From Bdellovibrionales bacterium (GTDB taxonomy: Bacteria; Bdellovibrionota; Bdellovibrionia; Bdellovibrionales; Bdellovibrionaceae): 64,000 bases of DNA. How positions within the stretch are numbered: position 1 is the first letter of the stretch; each line of letters begins with the position of its first letter. Of this stretch, positions 1 to 10,569 are shown one piece after another. The notes beneath the pieces are model-generated. The model made no database searches, was not told the origin of the DNA, and was given only the letters and a program-made list of their open reading frames with translations. A program made the translations under genes and the position numbers. Where the stretch lies: NCBI GenBank assembly GCA_016713585.1, contig JADJOV010000023.1, forward strand, positions 1 to 64,000, written 5' to 3'.

Positions 1-2
1 GC

Positions 3-647
3 CCTCCGAACCGCCAAGCACCCCAACGCCTGCGACCCACTCCCTTTTTCGAAATTCTATCTTCTTTGGGAATGGGCGTCGCTGCTGAAGTGCTTTCGAA
101 TCCCGTCGTGGGAAAAGTCGACCCGAACACGGGATTCCTTCCCACAAACTCTGAAACAAAAAATAATTCTAACGGAACCTCGGTCAGTCCACTTCTCAAT
201 GTTGAATTTGGGCTAAAAAACGGCATCGGTCTCTTTTATTCTGCCGGTTTTATTCGCAAAACGACCGGCGCGGATCCCGTAGATGCCAATGGTCCTTTGA
301 TTACCGAAGCCAATCGCAAGAAGTTTGGGGTGACTTTGAACTTCGAATCAGAAAATGGAAACCTGTTTCAAATTGGCGGGGAATCTGAAATTATGGACGC
401 CGAAGTCGTCACCAGCCTAGCCGTTGGCAGCGGGTCATCTCGCAGCATTATCAAAACCAGCACGCTGGCGAAACTAACTGGGCGTGGCCTCTACTTTGGT
501 TGGGTTGGGCGCAGCGATACGACGCTCACTTCGCTCAAATTAGGAATTATGGACTACACCTTCGACCACAAAAGCTTCAAAGGGACTCAGAGCATTTTTC
601 TGAGCCTCGGTGTCAGCTTCGATCTTTGGCGTGGCTGGAGTCGTTAA
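3..647 (+). CDS. Outer-membrane beta-barrel-like protein, C-terminal part
   Basis: The reading frame is open from the left edge, so the N-terminus lies outside the window; 214 residues are visible. The sequence alternates short amphipathic stretches rich in Gly and aromatic residues (for example NGIGLFYSAGF and SIFLSLGVSFDLW) with polar Asn/Ser/Thr-rich loops, which is the usual look of an outer-membrane beta-barrel. It ends in Trp-Arg-Gly-Trp-Ser-Arg rather than the common terminal Phe. No enzyme motif is seen. Function unknown; a surface or porin-like role is inference only. The next gene starts about 120 bases downstream and appears unrelated. Confidence 0.5.
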   Translation, partial: PPNRQAPQRLRPTPFFEILSSLGMGVAAEVLSNPVVGKVDPNTGFLPTNSETKNNSNGTSVSPLLNVEFGLKNGIGLFYSAGFIRKTTGADPVDANGPLITEANRKKFGVTLNFESENGNLFQIGGESEIMDAEVVTSLAVGSGSSRSIIKTSTLAKLTGRGLYFGWVGRSDTTLTSLKLGIMDYTFDHKSFKGTQSIFLSLGVSFDLWRGWSR

Positions 648-767
648 CAAAGTGTGTTTGAATATTTGCTTGAGCGAAACGAGAGAAAAATCCGTGCTAT
701 GAAACATGTTCGCTGTCGAGCCCTGACTCGACCCACTCACCGTCCCTAAGCTTTTAGGAGCCCTAGC

Positions 768-2816
768 ATGTTCTGCCGATAAAAACCTACCGAAACAAAA
801 TCTGCCGAACCAAAATCGACCAAACAAAGATACCTGACGAAATCTCGGTTCAAGATCGGCCATGAATGTCCCAGTAAATTGTTCTATCAGGACAACTCGG
901 ACTATGCTAACGAAAAACTTCACGACAAATTCCTACAGGCTTTGGCTGAAGGTGGCTTTCAGATTGGGGAACTCGCCAAGCTCTATTACGAGGGTGGGAC
1001 TGAGATCACCGAGCGCGACCATCAAAAGGCCCATGCGCAACTTTCTAGAGCTCTTGCAAAGAGAGAACGTCATTATTTATGAAGCGGCGGTCCTCTTTGA
1101 GAATCTTTTTATCAAAGTCGATGTCCTCGAGAAAAAGAACTCGGTGGTTCGACTGATCGAGGTCAAAGCCAAGAGCTGGCGGGATGGCGATAGTTTCACG
1201 AACAAAAAGGGCAATAAAATAACATCTGGCTGGGAGCCATACATTGCCGACATCTTTCAAACCTATGTCGCACGAAAAGCTCTTCCTCAATTTAAGATTC
1301 AATCTTCATCTCTTTGCTTGGCAGACAAAGATAAAAAGCCAGCATCGATGGGCTCCATCAGAAATTCTTCCTTAAGAAAGATTCGGGCGGACGGGCCTCA
1401 GTCGAAGTGGTGGTGGCACAACGAAAAGCCTCTCTGGGCTCACTGATTCTGAAAACCCTCTCGGTTGAAGCTGAAGTCGAGCCTTTATCAGCCAAGATTT
1501 TGATGGGAAGACGTTCGCTCAATATGTGACAGAGCTGAGCAAAATCTCTGCTCAGACAGACGCTTGGTCCAGCGAAAATCTCGCGGGCCTGTGGTGGGTG
1601 TGAGTTTAAAGTTCCCGCCAGAGGCTCTCCAGGGTCAACAGAGTGGTTTTGTTCATTGCTGGACAAGTGCGACCAATTTGTCGGCTGAGAATTTGCGGGA
1701 ACCCATGATTTTTGATATTTGGAATTTGCACTTGAAGAAAGAAAAAGCTGCTCGCGGAAGGTCGTTACTTTATGCGAGAGGTGGAACGAGAGGATCTCGA
1801 ACCAGAAGATGCCGATAGCCAAGAACTCACGGCAAAACAAAGACGCTGGAAGCAGGTTGATTTCTTTCAAAACAAAACGAAAGCGCCTTATTTTGACAAA
1901 GATCATTTTATGTTTCGCGGGCAGACAAAAGACAAATGGAAGGCCCCCTACAACTTTATTGATTTCGAGACCATCACCTCCGCCATTCCCTTCAACCAGG
2001 GCATGCGCCCCTACGAGACAATCGCCTTTCAATTTTCTCACCATACTGTTGACGCCGACGGGACTGTGACCCACCAGGCAGAATATATCAACACCAGCCC
2101 AGGGGTTTTTCCAAATTTCGATTTTTTTGAGAGCTCTCAAAATAACCTTAGAAAAAAACCAAGGATCTGTTTTTAGATATTCAGCCCACGAGAACACGGT
2201 GCTTAATCACATCCGAGTGCAGCTGCTTGATTCCAAGGAAGCAGACAAAGACGCTTTAATAAGCTTTATTGAAACGCTCACCGTCCGAAAGGTTGACGAT
2301 AAAATCGTCCATCAGGGCGCGCGGTGTATGGTTGATCTGTGCGAGCTTGTGAAGAAATATTACTATTCACCACTTAGCGGTGGCTCAAAACTCGATTAAG
2401 CGGGTCCTCCCGAGCGGCTTCATGAATCGAACTTTCTCAAAAACAAATACTCAAAACCAATCTACGGGACCCCTGACGGAATCAAGAGCCACAACTTCCA
2501 CAGCAAAGCGTGGTTTGTGGTTGGCACCGATGGTGTGGTGGCTGATCCCTACAAGTCACTCGAACCGATTTTTTCGGATGTGGACCCCCAGGACTTGGAG
2601 CGCATCGAGCGGATCTTCACCGATGAGGAAATCAAAGAGGGGGGCGCGGCCTCGACCGCCTACGCCCGAATGCAGTTCACCCGGATGAGCGACCAGGAGC
2701 GGACTCAAATTGCCAAGGCCCTGCTAAGATACTGCGAACTCGACACTCTGGCCATGGTGATGATTTGGGAATACTGGACCCAGGAGTTGATTTTAGACTG
2801 GCGGCAGGCTGCCTAA
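768..2816 (+). pseudogene. DUF2779 protein, copy 1 (Cas4-like nuclease plus DEDDy exonuclease), multiply frameshifted
   Basis: Piecing together the three frames gives a protein collinear with the gene at 31930-33975. The order is: an N-terminal ECPSKLFY segment (first Fe-S cysteine, about 861-885); a RecB-type nuclease core with KVDVLEKK and IEVKAKS (Asp and E-x-K, about 1118-1175); an ACGGCEF CxxC element (about 1600); FIDFET (about 1958-1975); SAHENTV (about 2184); and YCELDTLAM near the end (about 2731). ATG 768 follows AGGAG, but TAA at 780-782 interrupts the same frame. At least five further frame changes follow (near 1055, 1350, 1500-1800, 2140, 2390 and 2500). The load of lesions is higher than in any other gene here, so I call it a pseudogene, although part of the damage may be sequencing error. 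Intact members would be predicted DNA nucleases. Confidence 0.7.
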
Positions 2817-2840
2817 CAGCCCCACTGAAAAGGAAGGCCC

Positions 2841-3230
2841 ATGTCGTATTTTTATTTCGAAATCGCTAGCGTCCTGCTCCCCTGGGCCATGATGTTGATT
2901 CCCCCGATCGTGATCCCCATCAGAAGTCTTTATGGTGGGGCCAAAGGTTTGAGCTTTCTTTGCTTCATCTTCATCAAACGAGCGGATTTTGGCAATGAAA
3001 GGATACTCAGGCATGAGCTAACTCACTATAAACAGCAACGTCGGTACTCGCCTTATGTTGTGACTGTGCTGCTCTTCTGGCACTATTTTGTTAAGAATAG
3101 AATCTGGCGGAATTTCGGGGAAGCTTACCACTCCTGCCCCTTTGAACTGGAGGCCTTCGCTGCCATGGAAAAGACCGACCCCTTGCCGAAGATGATTTTT
3201 CTCACTTTAAAACACAACTTCCACCGCTAA
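2841..3230 (+). CDS. Small membrane protein with HELTH metallopeptidase-like motif
   Basis: A 129-residue protein starting at ATG 2841 after a GGAAGG Shine-Dalgarno sequence, 24 bases beyond the DUF2779 remnant. Residues 5-30 form a hydrophobic membrane segment, and a second hydrophobic stretch follows near residues 70-85. Between them is RHELTHYKQQ, an HExxH zinc-binding motif, and an acidic PFELEAFAAM segment lies about 40 residues on, where a glutamate could be the third zinc ligand as in gluzincins. This resembles short membrane-associated HExxH proteins found in many bacteria. Whether it is an active protease is unknown. It could be co-transcribed with the upstream gene. Confidence 0.55.
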   Translation: MSYFYFEIASVLLPWAMMLIPPIVIPIRSLYGGAKGLSFLCFIFIKRADFGNERILRHELTHYKQQRRYSPYVVTVLLFWHYFVKNRIWRNFGEAYHSCPFELEAFAAMEKTDPLPKMIFLTLKHNFHR

Positions 3231-3275
3231 GCTCAGAATGTCCTCTCCTGACAGAATGCTTTCTAGAATAGAAGT

Positions 3276-3360
3276 ATGAAAACAAATCTGACAACAAGCT
3301 TGAAGATAAGTTTGGCAACAGGTTCGGAAATAGGTCTGACAACGAGTCTATTTTTGGATT
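3276..3360 (+). repeat. Degenerate 12-bp tandem repeat before a lipoprotein gene
   Basis: From 3282 the DNA is built of about six degenerate 12-base units of the type AARTYTGACAAC / AAGYTTGRARAT. Read from ATG 3276 the units give the tetrapeptides NLTT, SLKI, SLAT, GSEI, GLTT and SLFL before TGA; in the frame of the downstream lipoprotein they give KFGN, RFGN and RSDN. It may be the expanded 5' end of the lipoprotein gene, separated from it by a frameshift. Confidence 0.45.
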
Positions 3361-4426
3361 GAGTCTTCGTCTCTTACTTATGTGTCTTCTGCTTGCCTCC
3401 TGTGCAGATCCTAAGGGCGATGACACCGACCCATCCCTTGACTCCCCGTCTGCGCCAACTGTCCCTGCTGTCCCTGCCGTCCCTGCCGTCCCTACAGATC
3501 CATCCTACCCAAACTACCCAAACTACCCGGCGCCCGCTCCGGGCACCGCGCCTTCGTATCCACCACCTGGTGTGGTTCCCCCAGGCGGAAACTCTGGCGG
3601 AAATTCTTTTATTCCGATCAATAACCCAACAGAGTACCCAACTGTCACCGGGGGGACCTTCAGAGTGACTCGAGTTGCAACACACTCGAATAGTTGGTCG
3701 GGCATCTTTTCTGGAATTGTCGCTGATGGTGCAACCATTTACGAGCTCTGGCGAAATCCAGCGGGCCTGGGCTCGACTATCTTTCGTCTTGTTAAAACCT
3801 CGGAAACTGGTGTTGCTAGCACCTATTGTACCTGGTATGGGGATGGGTACTCGTACAACAGCATAAGCTATGATGGTGGAAAACTTTTTTTTAGAAGATA
3901 TCATAGCGGTCTTTTCTTCCAGCGATATAATCCGAGCATCTGCCTCGCAGAAACCGCTCTGACTTATAGCACCCAAACAGATTCCAACGGGTTTTCCTTG
4001 GTCACCTATGGTGACTTCTTTCAAGCTATTGGCGGAATGTTCTTGATTCCATTCAAGACATCCTCCGCCACCAAAATGAAACTGCTAGATCCCGCCCTTT
4101 TGAAGTATTCCGATTACGGGCTGGAACAAGACTTTGCCGGCGAACAACTTCGCTTTAGTTCAAGTTTCGTCATTCAAAACAATGTGCTGTGGACGGCGAC
4201 ATCTTGCAAACTCACCAATAATACAATTTGTTTATGGAAGATGGACCTCTCAGCAGGGAAATTCACCTATGCCTTTTTGCCGAAGGCAAGCTTTCCTGAT
4301 TTGGGCCCCCCTGACAACTACACGAAACCTTTTGTGCTCAAGGGGGAGACTTCGTCGGAACTGAGGTATGTCGTCGTTAAAGACCAGGAGGTGCGAATCT
4401 ATGTCTTAGATATTTCGAAATTTTGA
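3359..4426 (+). CDS. Lipoprotein with proline-rich linker, function unknown
   Basis: The N-terminus is a short lipoprotein signal peptide ending in LLLASC (lipobox, Cys at residue 15), so export and lipid anchoring are expected. It is followed by a low-complexity linker of VPA repeats (9-base DNA units at about 3460-3495), YPNYPN and glycine/proline runs up to residue about 85. The remaining 270 residues form an unrecognised domain with many Ser/Thr/Tyr residues and beta-strand-like stretches. The start is uncertain: TTG 3359 is used, but ATG 3380 or a frameshifted start at ATG 3276 are alternatives. No catalytic motif is visible. Confidence 0.6.
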   Translation: MSLRLLLMCLLLASCADPKGDDTDPSLDSPSAPTVPAVPAVPAVPTDPSYPNYPNYPAPAPGTAPSYPPPGVVPPGGNSGGNSFIPINNPTEYPTVTGGTFRVTRVATHSNSWSGIFSGIVADGATIYELWRNPAGLGSTIFRLVKTSETGVASTYCTWYGDGYSYNSISYDGGKLFFRRYHSGLFFQRYNPSICLAETALTYSTQTDSNGFSLVTYGDFFQAIGGMFLIPFKTSSATKMKLLDPALLKYSDYGLEQDFAGEQLRFSSSFVIQNNVLWTATSCKLTNNTICLWKMDLSAGKFTYAFLPKASFPDLGPPDNYTKPFVLKGETSSELRYVVVKDQEVRIYVLDISKF

Positions 4427-4528
4427 ATATTTTGTTTATTTGCTTTACAGGACCTTGGCGGACAAAAAGGAGGACGTTCATGATTTCCACCAATATCCCG
4501 AACGGTACACTATCGGAAAGGAATTTCT

Positions 4529-5554
4529 ATGGCACGCGGAGATTCAGCAGTTAGACTGCTAAAAGTTATTATGTACTTGGAGCACAACCCGAAAGGCCTG
4601 ACCGTCAAGGAACTACATTCCCGGTTGGTCAACGACCTGATCGAGTGTTCTGAACGGACAGTCTATCGTATCTTAGACATTGTCGAACGGGCTCACTTTC
4701 CTGTCTATAGTGAAGCCCAGGAAAACGATCTTTCGAATGAAAAACGCTGGAAATTTCGAAGAACCACGGCCCTCTCTTGAAAAGTGCATTTTGAAAGTCA
4801 CCGAAATTTTGCTCTTTATCTGGCCCGAGAATCATTAAAATCTATGAAGGGATCACCGCTCATAGATAACATCCTTAAACTCACCGAAAAGCTAGAGAAA
4901 GCCCTTGGTCCCAGCGTTGAAAAAGAACTCAAGAACTTAAGCGGCTATGTCACTTACAAAGCTCAGGCCACCTGGCAAACCGGAGTCTCGCAAGAAACTC
5001 TCGACACTGTCTACCGCGCCTGCTGGGACAGTGTCGTCTTAGAGGTTGAATACAAGGCCAAGTCTGGGGACAATATTGACCAAATCAAAAAACGCAGACT
5101 AGGACCAGAAACGCTCTACTTTGCCAATGGCGGCGCTTATCTCATCGCTCTGGATTTGGCAGACAAAAAAATAAAAACCTATAGTCTCAGTCGGATATTT
5201 TCGGCGAATTACACAGAAGAAGAGTATATCTCTCCAGGGTTTGATTTGACTGAATTTATGAAGTCCAATTTTGGCGTCCTTGGTACCGGCGAGGCCCAAG
5301 ACGTGAAAATCTTTGTGAGGGATCCAATTGGCTCCTATGTGAGTGAAAGACGTTGGCATGACTCTCAGCAAATCACGCGAGTGGACGGCGGTATTGAATT
5401 CAAAATGCATGTGCGAGTCAACGACGAGCTCGCTCGCTGGATCTTGGGCCTAGGCCCTGCAGCAGATGTCCATCAGCCGGCTGAGCTTCGCGATTTGGTG
5501 ACAACCGCAGCACTTGCAATTGCCGGAAAGAATAAACTCAAAAAGACAGGTTAG
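4529..5554 (+). CDS. HTH-WYL transcriptional regulator, interrupted by TGA
   Basis: Residues 1-80 form a winged-helix DNA-binding domain of the type found in WYL proteins (AVRLLKVIMYLEHNPKGLTV and ERTVYRILDIVE). The rest (FALYLARESLKSMKG, then a beta-rich domain with VYRACWDSVVLEVEY and LGPETLYFANGGAYLIALD) matches the WYL ligand-sensing domain and its C-terminal extension. TGA at 4778-4780 splits the two parts in the same frame, so it is either a nonsense mutation or a sequence error. ATG 4529 is used; an alternative ATG at 4480 sits behind a strong AGGAGG but in another frame. WYL proteins commonly repress defence operons and respond to nucleic acids or nucleotides. The NERD-helicase gene starts 10 bases after the stop, so regulation of that gene is a reasonable inference. 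Confidence 0.72.
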
Positions 5555-5564
5555 GGTAGGTAGT

Positions 5565-7284
5565 ATGGCAAGAATGATCCCTTCCCAATTCTCAACTAGT
5601 AAGGCCAGGGGCCTGGATGAAAAATCTGGCGACCGAGCAGAGCTTCTCGTCTTTGCGGCTCTGCAGGAACTTCCAAATTCGTACACCTGCCTCCACTCTT
5701 ACCGAATGGCTCGGCGAGAAATCGATTTCTTGATTATTCACCCAGAAACGCCACTTGTTTTTTTGGAAGTCAAGGGCGGTCTCCTCGTTCAGAAGGATGG
5801 CCGAAGCTATCAAGAAAACAGAGCAACCAAGCAGCTTTATGAAATTTCGCCTATCGAGCAGCTTTATGCAGCCCGAGAAGATCTGATTTTTGGACTGCGA
5901 GCAGGCGCGCTTGAGGAAGCGGCCAAGGCCTTTCCTTTTGTCTTTTTTGCCGTCTTCCCTGACTCACTCGAGCCGACCTCCCTTCTGCCACAATTTGACG
6001 GGGCCTCGCTTTTTGGCGACCAGCTGAATCTGCCAGAAAAACTCAATGAGATCTTTATGACGAAGGCTCGGAAGTTCGGAGCCCTGGGCCACGCGAATGC
6101 GCAAGCCCTGATTGAATTTTTCAGTCGAGAAATTCGTGCTCAACCCCATGTCTTGCTCGAAAAACTTTTTGACCAGGAAGAGCAAATCGCCAAGGGCACG
6201 CAGGAAAGCGTTCAAGCTCATATCGAAACCATCCTCGCGAATCCCCAGTTTCTTGTCGAAGGCTCGGCGGGAACGGGCAAAACTATTTTGCTGACTGAAC
6301 TTGCCCGAACACTCGCCCAAAAAGGTGAGCGAGTCCTCATCACCTGCTACAATGATCTGATTGAACATCTTCTGCAATCAACCTTTAAAGAAAGTCCCAA
6401 GGTTCAGGTTTCAAATTTTCACCACCTCTGTGAAGATTCTATCGAAAAGGCTTTTGGGCGTCAGCTCCTCCAACAGCAAAAGCAATTGCTTCAGACACCT
6501 GAGGATACAAAAACTACTTTTCAAAATGGCTCCCTGATCGATTCGTTGAAGCTATTGACGCACTCAAAGTGAGAAATGACTTAATGCCTTTTCCACAGTC
6601 TTGGTCGATGAGGCCCAAGATTTCAAACCAGAATGGTTGATGGCTTTGCGCGAACTATTGGATGCCAAGAACTCGCGGCTTGGGTTGTTTACTGACCCCA
6701 TTCAAAACATTCAGAATCAACAAGATAATTCTGGCGCGGCCTTCGATGGTCGACCCGCTCGAATTCTCTTGCGCTATAACATTCGAAATACAAAGCAAAT
6801 CTGCTCCTACGCTTCTCCTTACTATTGTGAAGCTGCGAAGAAAGCTCACCTTGAACTCCGGCCTCTCATTTCTCCAGCAGATTTTCCGAACGGAAAAACC
6901 CCAGAGATCTTCAAGGCCTCTGACGAGAAAGCAGCCTCGGACCGACTTTCGACGCTTCTCCATGATTTGGTTGTCATAGAGAAGATCCCGCTCAGTCGAG
7001 TGACCGTGCTCTCTTCACTCTCACATCGGGACATCCTGAAGGAAGGCAAAGCCGGACTTCGTCAAGGGCGGGCGCTGGGCCCCTATAATCTGGGCGCCCA
7101 GTTCGAAGCCTCAACAAAAACAGTTCAACTTGAAACGATTCGCCGATTCAAGGGCCGAGAAAATCTTGTTATTATTGCTTTAGAATATGGCGAGATCGAG
7201 GAAAAACTCAGATATGTGACCTACTCGCGGGCCCTTGCCCGGCTGTATGTCATTCGAATTGGAATTGCCCCATTGAAAAAATAA
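5565..7284 (+). CDS. NERD nuclease-domain superfamily I helicase, frameshifted
   Basis: The N-terminal NERD domain carries GDRAELLVFAAL, REIDFLII (Glu52, Asp54) and FLEVKGG (Glu68, Lys70), which are the PD-(D/E)XK-like catalytic residues of nuclease-related domains. The helicase core has Walker A EGSAGTGKT (about residue 232), LITCYND, Walker B VLVDEAQDF (about 6598-6624), TDPIQNIQ, NIRNTKQI and, near the end, IRRFKGRE and YVTYSRA (motifs V-VI). Two frame changes lie near 6520 and 6590; the bridging peptide LPDRFVEAIDALKVRNDLMP is readable in the third frame. Start ATG 5565 follows GGGTAGG, 10 bases after the WYL gene. Predicted to bind, unwind and cut DNA or RNA; a role in defence or repair is inferred from domains and neighbourhood. 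Confidence 0.75.
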
Positions 7285-7308
7285 TCTTAGGTGATTCTCA
7301 TATCACCC
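7270..7308 (-). terminator. Rho-independent terminator overlapping the end of the minus-strand gene
   Basis: On the minus strand GGTGAT and ATCACC (7290-7307) form a six-base stem around a six-base loop, followed by TAAGATTATTTTTTC. The stem includes the last codons of the gene that ends at 7287. Two converging genes meet here, which fits a terminator. Confidence 0.5.
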
Positions 7309-7736
7309 ATGTTATCACGAATGACGAACTTAGCCTTCTTATCGCTCAGCTCTTGGAAGAGATTCTCATAGAATAAAAGCTTCTCGATCAGGTTATTTCT
7401 GGAGGTCAGTTCGTTCATATACACTCCGCCAAAAGGCAAGCGCAGATACATTTCACCGGCCTCACTGATTCTTGTATAATAGAACGCATAGCTATTGCTG
7501 CCATAGCCCCAGAATGTAAACAATCGATAAGCAGAGCTGCCTTGGGGGGCCTTGATTGCGAAATAGTGGGGCGGGCCAACCATGTCCTTGCGGTCAAAGG
7601 CAAGCGTGCAAAAATATGGCTGCTGCTCACTGCCGAGTTGAAAAAAATCTTGGTCACAAAGAGGCAGTGGAAAATCTCGCTCTGTCAACGACTTGAACCA
7701 CTGACTGAGTTGCATCGGCGTTTGCATTGGATTCAT
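7287..7736 (-). CDS. Conserved hypothetical protein, 149 aa
   Basis: A soluble-looking 149-residue protein with no signal peptide and no catalytic motif I recognise. It is rich in aromatic residues (YFCTLAFDRKDM, LFTFWGYGSNSYAFYY), suggesting a compact beta-rich fold. Its start codon overlaps the stop of the upstream phosphatase gene by four bases, so the two are almost certainly translated from one message and may act together. The ATG at 7736 is followed within a few codons by further Met residues, so the exact start is open. Function unknown. Confidence 0.55.
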   Translation of the reverse strand: MNPMQTPMQLSQWFKSLTERDFPLPLCDQDFFQLGSEQQPYFCTLAFDRKDMVGPPHYFAIKAPQGSSAYRLFTFWGYGSNSYAFYYTRISEAGEMYLRLPFGGVYMNELTSRNNLIEKLLFYENLFQELSDKKAKFVIRDNMGDMRIT

Positions 7737-8379
7737 TTTTGACTCCTCGCCTGGGGCCTCATTCGCGTGACCTCTAAAACCTCGAGCAAACCTGGCTCCT
7801 GATTGGACTTTGCCTCAAGGACGGCACAACTCAATTTGCCACCAAAGCAGCAACCCGTATCAACTCGAATGAGCATATCATTCTTGACCACCACGTCGGT
7901 CTGACAGTGCCCAACCACGACAATGCGACCTTGCCACCCCCGCGGGCTGGGATCATAATTCCAAAGAATTTCTTCTTCACACATTTCTTCGATGGGCGAG
8001 GTCTCATTCATTGGGCCCCCGTGGACAAAAAGAAACTCCTCGGTTTTCCAGTACGGGTTCAAACTTTTAGGAATTCTACAGTTTCTGTAGCAAGAACGGC
8101 AGGAAGGTCATTCTCATCTCTGTATCCGTTTTCCAGAAACAGAAGCTCGTGATTTCCTTTCAGGAGAATCGTGTCAGGAAATGTCTTCTTAACGCTTAAG
8201 AGGCGATCAAGGACCCGCAGACTACTATCCCCTCGATCAATGTAGTCCCCCAAAAACACCATCTGAACATCAGGAGACTCAAGATCATATTGCTGACCTA
8301 GCTTTTGCAGAAGAAGGTCTAGCTCTCGCCAACACCCATGAACATCGCCAACAGCCAAGTAAATTTTTTTCCGTTTCAT
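7733..8379 (-). CDS. PPP-family serine/threonine phosphatase or metallophosphoesterase, frameshifted
   Basis: The N-terminal part shows the full set of calcineurin-like metal-binding motifs: GDVHG (residues 11-15), GDYIDRG, GNHE, then in the second part HGGP and VVVGHCQ with VDTGC. This matches small bacterial PPP-type phosphatases (PrpE/ApaH-like), which use two metal ions to hydrolyse phosphoprotein or diadenosine polyphosphate substrates; which substrate applies here cannot be told. The frame changes near 8062 (FLK to NPYWKTEEF). The combined product is about 215 residues, a normal family length. It is translationally coupled to the 149-residue hypothetical protein downstream. The likely cause of the break is a one-base error. 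Confidence 0.75.
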
Positions 8380-8607
8380 GATTTCGCTCGTTTCTTTTTG
8401 AGTTCGCAGTCGAAGCCTTTCCGTATCTCCGCTTCATTCTGGCCGACGCTGGTGACAATCGAGGACAAAGCCTTCAAAGCATCGCAATTTGAAACAGACA
8501 AGGTCAAGTCCTCAAATGACAAAGGGGTGCGATAGAGTGAGTGAGTGTGCAAACAAACAGATACGAAATAAACAGGACCGGAAACGGCGCCAACCACAGG
8601 AGGATCA

Positions 8608-9898
8608 ATGAAAGCAGCAACAGCTCCGAAACTACGAGAAATTTAAAGTGGCCATGAGGGGACTTCTCGAGATGAGGCGATCTACACTCTTGTTTCGGCA
8701 ATGGTTCGCGACAGAGCCCTTAAGTATTCCACGATCGAGGAACTCGAGGGCTCTCTTTCGCCAGATGAATTGGCGCTAAGCTTTGACGTGATCGCGATGT
8801 TAAAACAGAAATCGCTCCTCAGCGAGGGGCGCCACCTCCAAGCCGCCCTGGAACTGAGGCAAGGGCTCGAGAAGGAGCCCCATAATGTGTTCTTGCAGCT
8901 TGAGTTTGAAGGGTGTCTGCAGCTTTGCCACCAATATCTGCAAAGTCTGCTGCTTGAGGATACGAGGGATCCCAGCATTGAGCCCATGTATCTGCTTCTT
9001 AAAAGCGAATCCTCTATAGGCACTGAGACAGAAAGTCTTTACGTGAAATATCTTTTGGCCTGCAAACGTCCAAAAGAGGCCCTTGAATGTATCCGACCCC
9101 TCGTCCGCACTTTTCCTGCCCAACGAGGACTTCGCCCAATTGTGGAAACCATGGTCCAACATATCCAACACCCTGAGCTACAGGATTACTTAAGAACGCC
9201 GACCCCAGAACCCGAAATTGAGTGTATCAGGATGCCACATTCTGCTACAGAAACCCGAGAACTGACCCAGCAATTTAAAAGAGCCCTGAGGGCACTTGAG
9301 TCCCAAGCAGATATTTCGGCAGCCCAGAAAATTGTGAAAGACACAATTGGTGACTGGCCGAAAAACCCAATCATGGATCCTGTTCTTAAGGACTTTTACT
9401 ATCTAAAGGCTCGCATCGAGTCCCAACTAGAACGCCCCCTCGAAGCCGTCTATTGCCTGCAACTTTATGTTAAAATGGATGCGGCAAACATTTATGCTAG
9501 AAATTTTCTTGATAAATGCCTCCAGGACGCCTTCGGGATGATCCTGAATTACGTTCGCAAAGGGGAATTTCTAGATAATCTCTGTGAGTTCTATGAGTGC
9601 TATTCTAGATATGCACCTGTTCCCTACACCTTGATAACAGAAGTCGCAAAACAGTACATACGAAGTGGCCAAAGAGAAAGGGGCCGTCACTTGATGAACA
9701 ATCTTCTCTGTGAATCCCGGCGACAGCGACTACCTTATTGCGAACCTTGAAGTGGCCTTGTTTAGCGAAACCCCAGAATGGTCGGATTCGCTCTTAAACC
9801 AGATCCATGAAGTTTACAAAAACCGACCCTGGGATCTGAAGCTCGGCTGCTTGCTTGAGGATCCCCCAACTCCAGCAGGTAATACTGAGCAAGCCTAA
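8608..9898 (+). CDS. Helical repeat (TPR-like) protein, interrupted
   Basis: ATG 8608 follows a perfect AGGAGG, but TAA at 8644-8646 breaks the frame. The same frame resumes with DEAIYTLVSAMVRD (ATG 8701 is the next Met) and runs to about 9715, where a frameshift links to NPGDSDYLIANLEVALF up to the stop at 9898. The product of about 420 residues is almost entirely alpha-helical, with paired-helix repeats such as QAALELRQGLEKEPHNVFLQ and EAVYCLQLYVKMDAANIYAR. This resembles TPR-type scaffolds that bind other proteins. No catalytic motif, signal peptide or membrane segment is seen. Partner and pathway unknown. Confidence 0.6.
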
Positions 9899-10001
9899 AT
9901 GAGACAGCACTGAGAATGCTTTTTTTACATCGACAATGCGGGCGACACCTGTCCCCGCCTGTCAATTGACTGAGATATCTTTAAATAAACGGAGGCAAAC
10001 G

Positions 10002-10415
10002 ATGATAAAGAAACAGTTCGCTCTTAAAAAGGTCCATTTCGGAAGTCGCTGGCATCAAGCTTACAAGCTGATTCACTTTGAAACATTTAGTTCCTATCTC
10101 CAACGCGGCGGCAAAATCACAACCACAAAGCCACTGAAATACCAACCCCCAGCAAGGAATCTAACGGGGGATGGCTTCACCAGAGGTAAAGTCCAATTCA
10201 GTATCGCCTCCTAGCGTTTCAGGGCCAGGTGTCATGCCTGGCTTGATCCCTTATTCTACCGGCGATAAGCCACAGTTTTGGACATTAAAGATTTACCTGT
10301 GTTTTGGAGGGTCACGAAAAAAGCGATTGAATCAGTTTCGATACACCTGCCCAATGAACAAAATAATGCGCGTCTTCGAAACCCTGTTGTCCGCACCGCT
10401 ACTTTGCCCATCTAG
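10002..10415 (+). CDS. Small hypothetical protein, frameshifted
   Basis: A strong GGAGG precedes ATG 10002. The frame gives a basic N-terminus (KKQFALKKVHFG) and stops after about 70 codons at TAG near 10210. Protein-like sequence continues in the next frame (SGPGVMPGLIPYSTGDKPQF) and then back in the first (LDIKDLPVFWRVTKKAIESV) to TAG 10413-10415. The two shifts cancel, so I read one gene of about 137 residues with two errors. No family is recognised. The lack of cysteines and the basic character are the only features of note. Confidence 0.45.
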
Positions 10416-10569
10416 GGACTTATACATTCACGATTTGCGTGTTTTGTGAAAATCCTAAGGAAAATACGGACCTGCTGCGCTTTAGCTGGGTGGTTTTGTT
10501 TTATTCAAAACACACGTAAATCCTTAAGGCGACGATGTCGAAATCTTGAATAATCGAAATGTGATTTAT

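Noticed and set aside
768..10415. In-frame stops (TAA 780, TGA 4778, TAA 8644, TAG near 10210) as possible stop-codon recoding
   Set aside because: All three stop codons are involved, no selenocysteine or pyrrolysine context is evident, and frameshifts of the same kind are spread over the window, so mutation or sequence error is simpler.
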